64,000 bases of DNA from contig NZ_JAXCLE010000003.1 of assembly GCF_037027585.1 (NCBI RefSeq), forward strand, positions 124,001 to 188,000. Reading direction: 5' to 3'. Under the pieces are notes generated by a model. The model had not been told where the DNA came from. It made no database searches and saw nothing but the letters and a program-made list of their open reading frames with translations. This document shows positions 60,752-64,000 of this stretch, in pieces. Made by a program: the position numbers and the translations under genes. Origin of the DNA: Solibacillus ferritrahens (lineage in GTDB: Bacteria > Bacillota > Bacilli > Bacillales_A > Planococcaceae). Each line of letters opens with the position of its first letter. The stretch's first letter is position 1.

Positions 60752-61956
60752 TGTAACTCCTCCTGTACGAATAATAATGAATTTCTAATTAAATAAACAT
60801 ACACAAAGCAGGCGATTAGTACGCCAATAAAAGCAAATAAACTTGTTATGAGCTGGATTGAATAGAGTTCAGCTAAAAAACCAATGAGCAAGGTCAGCAA
60901 TATTTGCATCACACTTTCGATTAAACCTAATGTACTGCCAAACCGGCCCATAATTTCAGTTGGAATCGTCTGCTGATAAAAAGTTGCATAGCCCGCATTA
61001 CTAAATGCCATGAATAATCCTAGTAAAATAAAAGAAGCGATGGCCAAAATCAGATTCGATGAAAAATAAAACACAAAATAGCATACTAAAGTTAATGAAA
61101 AGCCTGCTCCTATATATGAAATGAGCGATAGTTTTTTGACATATTTTGCAGCCATAAATCCACCAACGATGGCACCAATTCCTGTTAGTCCAACAATTAT
61201 GCCGTATGCAGTATCAGACACTTTATGAAAATCCTTTAAAAACGACATTTCCTGTGAATCAAGTGAATAACAGATCATAAGAGCGGTTGAATATAAAACA
61301 AAAAAGTATAAAATTTCCTTTTTCTCTCGTATAAATTTCCAGACCACATAAAAGTCATCCCGAATAACGGCAGGGGTAATCGTCTTCAATAATTTCGTTA
61401 TTTCGCCTTGAACATTTGGCAGTAAGTACATCATCCATGCACTAAAAAGAAGCATGCATGCGTTTATCCACATCGCAGTAGAAGTACTGCTAAAGGCAAT
61501 GATTACACCACTTAAAGCAGGTCCAATCATAAAGCTTCCGGAGCCTAGCATAGCGTTAATAGAGTTGAAGCGTAGACGATCATTTGGCTGTACAAGCTTT
61601 GTAATCATATATGTACTGCTAGGATTTGAAAAACATACTGCGATATTTGCAAGGAATATGAAGCAGTAAATGAGCCAAATGTCCGTAAGTAAAGGCATCA
61701 AACAAACAATACCTGCACGGGATAAATCACTGAATATGAGAATCGTCCTTTTATTGGACCGGTCTACAATGGAGCCGGCAAAAAAGCTGCAAAGGATTCG
61801 GGCAATTGGACCAATGATATAAATTCCTGCAACGGCTGCAGGCGACTCTGTTAAATGCCAAACCGTTAGATTAAGCGCGATTAAATAAATCCAACTCCCT
61901 AACTTGGATACGCCAAATCCAAACCATAAATAAAAATACTCTTTTCTTAACTCCAT
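60748..61956 (-). CDS. MFS transporter
   Basis: A 402-residue major facilitator related to the EntS/MefA-type exporters by its pattern (FAGSIVDRSNKRTILIFSDLSRAG as motif A, FRFNSINAMLGSGSFMIGPALSG-like mid-section). About 12 helices. The substrate is unknown. AGGAGGGTG precedes the ATG. It lies 12 bp downstream of the HTH-TPR regulator gene on the same strand, so that regulator may control it. Confidence 0.83.
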   Translation of the reverse strand: MELRKEYFYLWFGFGVSKLGSWIYLIALNLTVWHLTESPAAVAGIYIIGPIARILCSFFAGSIVDRSNKRTILIFSDLSRAGIVCLMPLLTDIWLIYCFIFLANIAVCFSNPSSTYMITKLVQPNDRLRFNSINAMLGSGSFMIGPALSGVIIAFSSTSTAMWINACMLLFSAWMMYLLPNVQGEITKLLKTITPAVIRDDFYVVWKFIREKKEILYFFVLYSTALMICYSLDSQEMSFLKDFHKVSDTAYGIIVGLTGIGAIVGGFMAAKYVKKLSLISYIGAGFSLTLVCYFVFYFSSNLILAIASFILLGLFMAFSNAGYATFYQQTIPTEIMGRFGSTLGLIESVMQILLTLLIGFLAELYSIQLITSLFAFIGVLIACFVYVYLIRNSLLFVQEELQ

Positions 61957-61968
61957 ACATTCACCCTC

Positions 61969-63231
61969 CTAGCTACTCATTCGTTGTCGTACTTTTTCAC
62001 TTGCAAATAAAGCTTGTTTATAACATTGACTAGCATGCTTATAGGCATGGAGTTGTTCATAAAACTGTCCCCATAGAGGGGCATAAAAAAGGGTTAACGC
62101 ATAGTACTGCTCTTCATTAAAATGATGAAAAGCCTGTTCTTCCAACTCTTTTAGACCTTGAATGATATGCTCGTTCTGAATCGCATATTGTAAAAGTTTT
62201 CGCTGATAAATATGGTGCTGGATTGAAAATAGCTGTTCCTCATACCGATGGAATAGCTTTTCTAATTGAGTAAAATCTTTATTCTGATAACATGTGCGCA
62301 TCCAGTTAATAGCAGAATGTAGATCTTCGTCATATTGATTTGCCGTTTCATAATGTTCACTCGCTTTTTGAAAATCATCCTGGCATTCGTAGCAGTAGGC
62401 GATGTTATTATGAAGCGAGCTCCACTGCATCGGTGTTTGAATCGATTCAACATTTTCCAGTAGCTCAATACCCGCCTCATATTCCTGTAATGCTTCGCGG
62501 TATCGGTGGAGATCATTATAAATAACGCCTTTCATCGAGTACAGCTTCAACTGAAATAACGGTTTAAACTGATGAGTAAAATAATGTGCCGCAAGCTCAA
62601 TATGCTGCAGAGCCTTGTGAAATTTGTAGCTGCGATGGTTCGCAAAGGCGAGATGATAATGATAATTGGCAAGCTCAAAAGGATGTACGTTAGTTAAATA
62701 TTGCGCATCCTGTTCTTTTTCAGCTAAAAGGTCAAATTCCGAAAATGATAAATGACCAAATGCGGTAATCGATACAAATAGTTCAGTAATACGATCTTTT
62801 TTCCAGCTGACAACTGGTTCAATTTCATTCAAAAGCTTTCTTGCATCAGTATCTTCTTTTATGGAATACAAATATCGACTGTAAATAAGCTTGGCGGTGA
62901 TTTGAAGTTCTATTGAGTATTCATTTTGCATGAGTGTCGTTAATAGTACCGTATCACTTTCCGAAACAGTAACATTTGATAAAAGCTTTTCGTACACAGA
63001 TTCCAAAAAGGTTGTGTGTTCGGAAATATCATGCTGAAGGTTTGTAAAATCTATATTTAAATTTGCAAATAACTGTTCATACAAATCATATTCTGCAATG
63101 ACGATGCCGTTTTCAATGCGGCTTAAATAGGAAGGGGTACACACTCCTAAAGCTACTTCATCTTGTTTTAATTTCTTTTTCTGTCTGTAGTATTTTAAAA
63201 GCTTTCCCCATGTTTGCTCTTGTCTTTTCAT
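61969..63231 (-). CDS. HTH (XRE) plus TPR regulator, RRNPP-like
   Basis: A 420-residue protein with an N-terminal XRE helix-turn-helix (about residues 10-62, LLKYYRQKKKLKQDEVALGVCTPSYLSRIENG) and a long C-terminal array of TPR-like hairpins (for example YREALQEYEAGIELL, DFQKASEHYETANQYDED, KHASQCYKQALFAS). Proteins of this design (RRNPP or related) often respond to small peptides. No candidate signal peptide gene is evident next to it. It is cotranscribed with an MFS exporter and the zinc-ribbon gene. Confidence 0.82.
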   Translation of the reverse strand: MKRQEQTWGKLLKYYRQKKKLKQDEVALGVCTPSYLSRIENGIVIAEYDLYEQLFANLNIDFTNLQHDISEHTTFLESVYEKLLSNVTVSESDTVLLTTLMQNEYSIELQITAKLIYSRYLYSIKEDTDARKLLNEIEPVVSWKKDRITELFVSITAFGHLSFSEFDLLAEKEQDAQYLTNVHPFELANYHYHLAFANHRSYKFHKALQHIELAAHYFTHQFKPLFQLKLYSMKGVIYNDLHRYREALQEYEAGIELLENVESIQTPMQWSSLHNNIAYCYECQDDFQKASEHYETANQYDEDLHSAINWMRTCYQNKDFTQLEKLFHRYEEQLFSIQHHIYQRKLLQYAIQNEHIIQGLKELEEQAFHHFNEEQYYALTLFYAPLWGQFYEQLHAYKHASQCYKQALFASEKVRQRMSS

Positions 63232-63446
63232 TTGAACACCTCTTACTCTATTTTATCAAAATAACGTTGGGGAATATTGTGAATTTTTTGATTAATATTA
63301 ATTGTGAACAACTATAAATGGTCCGACTTACACAATTGTATAAAATAAAGCGTTATTTTATTGCATAATATAACCTTGCTCTTATATGATAAGGAAATAA
63401 AAAAGATAGTTTTGTTTTGAATGGGAGATTAGATAGGAGAGATCGT

Positions 63447-63998
63447 ATGTTTTATTATGAAGTGGATAATGAAATACAATTAAAGTTAATTACGCAAAAT
63501 GATGCAGAGGAAATTTTTGCATTTATTGACCGTTCCCGCAGTTATTTGCGTGAGTGGCTTGGTTGGGTAGACAATACAAAAACTGTAGAAGATACGCGTG
63601 CATTTGCAGCAATGAATTTAGAAAAGTTTGCAAAGCGTGAAGGTTTGGACACAGCGATTTTTTATAAAGGACAATTTGTCGGGAAAATTTCAATAAATAC
63701 GATTAACTGGACGTTGAAAAAATGCGAGGTTGGCTATTTTCTCGATGAAAAGTTTCAAGGTGAAGGCATAATGACACGCGCGGTAAAAGGAATCATTGAT
63801 ATTGCCTTTCACGAATATAAGCTTCAGAAAGTGGAAATTCATGCTGCAGTCGATAATAAGAAGAGCCGCCACATTGCAGAGCGTTTAAGCTTTATGCATG
63901 AAGGAACGATTCGTCAGGCGGAATGGCTGTACGATCATTATGTTGATCATGCAGTATATGGCTTGATGGTAGACGAATGGGTAGGGGAATATAAGTAA
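63447..63998 (+). CDS. GNAT N-acetyltransferase, RimJ/RimL family
   Basis: A 183-residue acetyltransferase. GYFLDEKFQGEGIMTRAVKGIIDIAF is the acetyl-CoA-binding loop, and VEIHAAVDNKKSRHIAERLSFMHEGTIR the C-terminal RimL-type pattern. It is similar in length to RimL-type ribosomal-protein serine acetyltransferases, but the substrate is unproven. ATG at 63447 follows AGGAGAG; a longer upstream frame has no ribosome site. It is divergent from the HTH-TPR regulator. Confidence 0.87.
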   Translation: MFYYEVDNEIQLKLITQNDAEEIFAFIDRSRSYLREWLGWVDNTKTVEDTRAFAAMNLEKFAKREGLDTAIFYKGQFVGKISINTINWTLKKCEVGYFLDEKFQGEGIMTRAVKGIIDIAFHEYKLQKVEIHAAVDNKKSRHIAERLSFMHEGTIRQAEWLYDHYVDHAVYGLMVDEWVGEYK

Positions 63999-64000
63999 AG

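Overview
The window looks like chromosomal DNA of an AT-rich, endospore-forming Firmicute, most likely a member of the Planococcaceae (Solibacillus/Lysinibacillus type). This is inferred from strong AGGAGG-type ribosome sites with frequent TTG/GTG starts, a CsoR-CopZ-CopA copper operon, a bacilliredoxin, a Spo0E-like phosphatase with Spo0A boxes, an Amj-type flippase and YusW/YlaI-type proteins. No rRNA, tRNA, phage, transposase gene or CRISPR array was found.

Region 1 (1-8263) is a nickel/urease operon on the + strand: the end of an ABC permease running in frame into a double ATPase, a NikA-like binding lipoprotein, a NikR-like regulator with an eroded metal site, then ureA-B-C-E-F-G-D, with overlaps or tiny gaps throughout and a terminator after ureD. 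Region 2 (8366-19572) holds a DUF4256 gene, a truncated dispersed repeat, a DUF1835 protein, several GNAT acetyltransferases, an ECF sigma/anti-sigma pair on the - strand, a methyltransferase-thioesterase-DUF2785 run ending in a membrane-anchored Lon-type protease, a ferritin-like protein and a YusW-like lipoprotein. Region 3 (19702-24040, - strand) is nrdH-nrdI-nrdE-nrdF for class Ib ribonucleotide reductase. It is preceded by a cobalamin riboswitch with its own terminator, and nrdF is split by a 292-nt ORF-less group I intron whose P1, Q, R and S elements can be read directly.

Region 4 (24168-33030) has a 577-bp MITE-like element with 15-bp terminal inverted repeats (the intact relative of the truncated repeat at 9 kb), a PadR-DUF2812 module, a hydrolase, two phosphatases, a Mn-type CDF exporter and an AbgT transporter. 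Region 5 (33335-44436) contains the Spo0E-like gene, bacilliredoxin, the copper operon with two CsoR operators, YumC-type reductase, an aldo/keto reductase, PgeF, an RNase H-like protein and aspartase. Region 6 (44658-55034) is a loose accessory stretch of small lipoproteins and membrane proteins with gene remnants, plus Amj, a cytidine deaminase, a signal-peptidase-like lipoprotein and a TPR protein. Region 7 (55232-63998) has a second ECF sigma/zinc-finger anti-sigma pair, two MFS transporters, a glycine-riboswitch-controlled CycA-type permease, a small zinc-ribbon protein, an HTH-TPR regulator and a GNAT enzyme.

The least explained structures are two intergenic arrays with a 21-bp period (about 40461-40611 and 60419-60577). 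Each has eight units of a short AATAT-centred core with variable spacers, and each lies beside a terminator between convergent genes.
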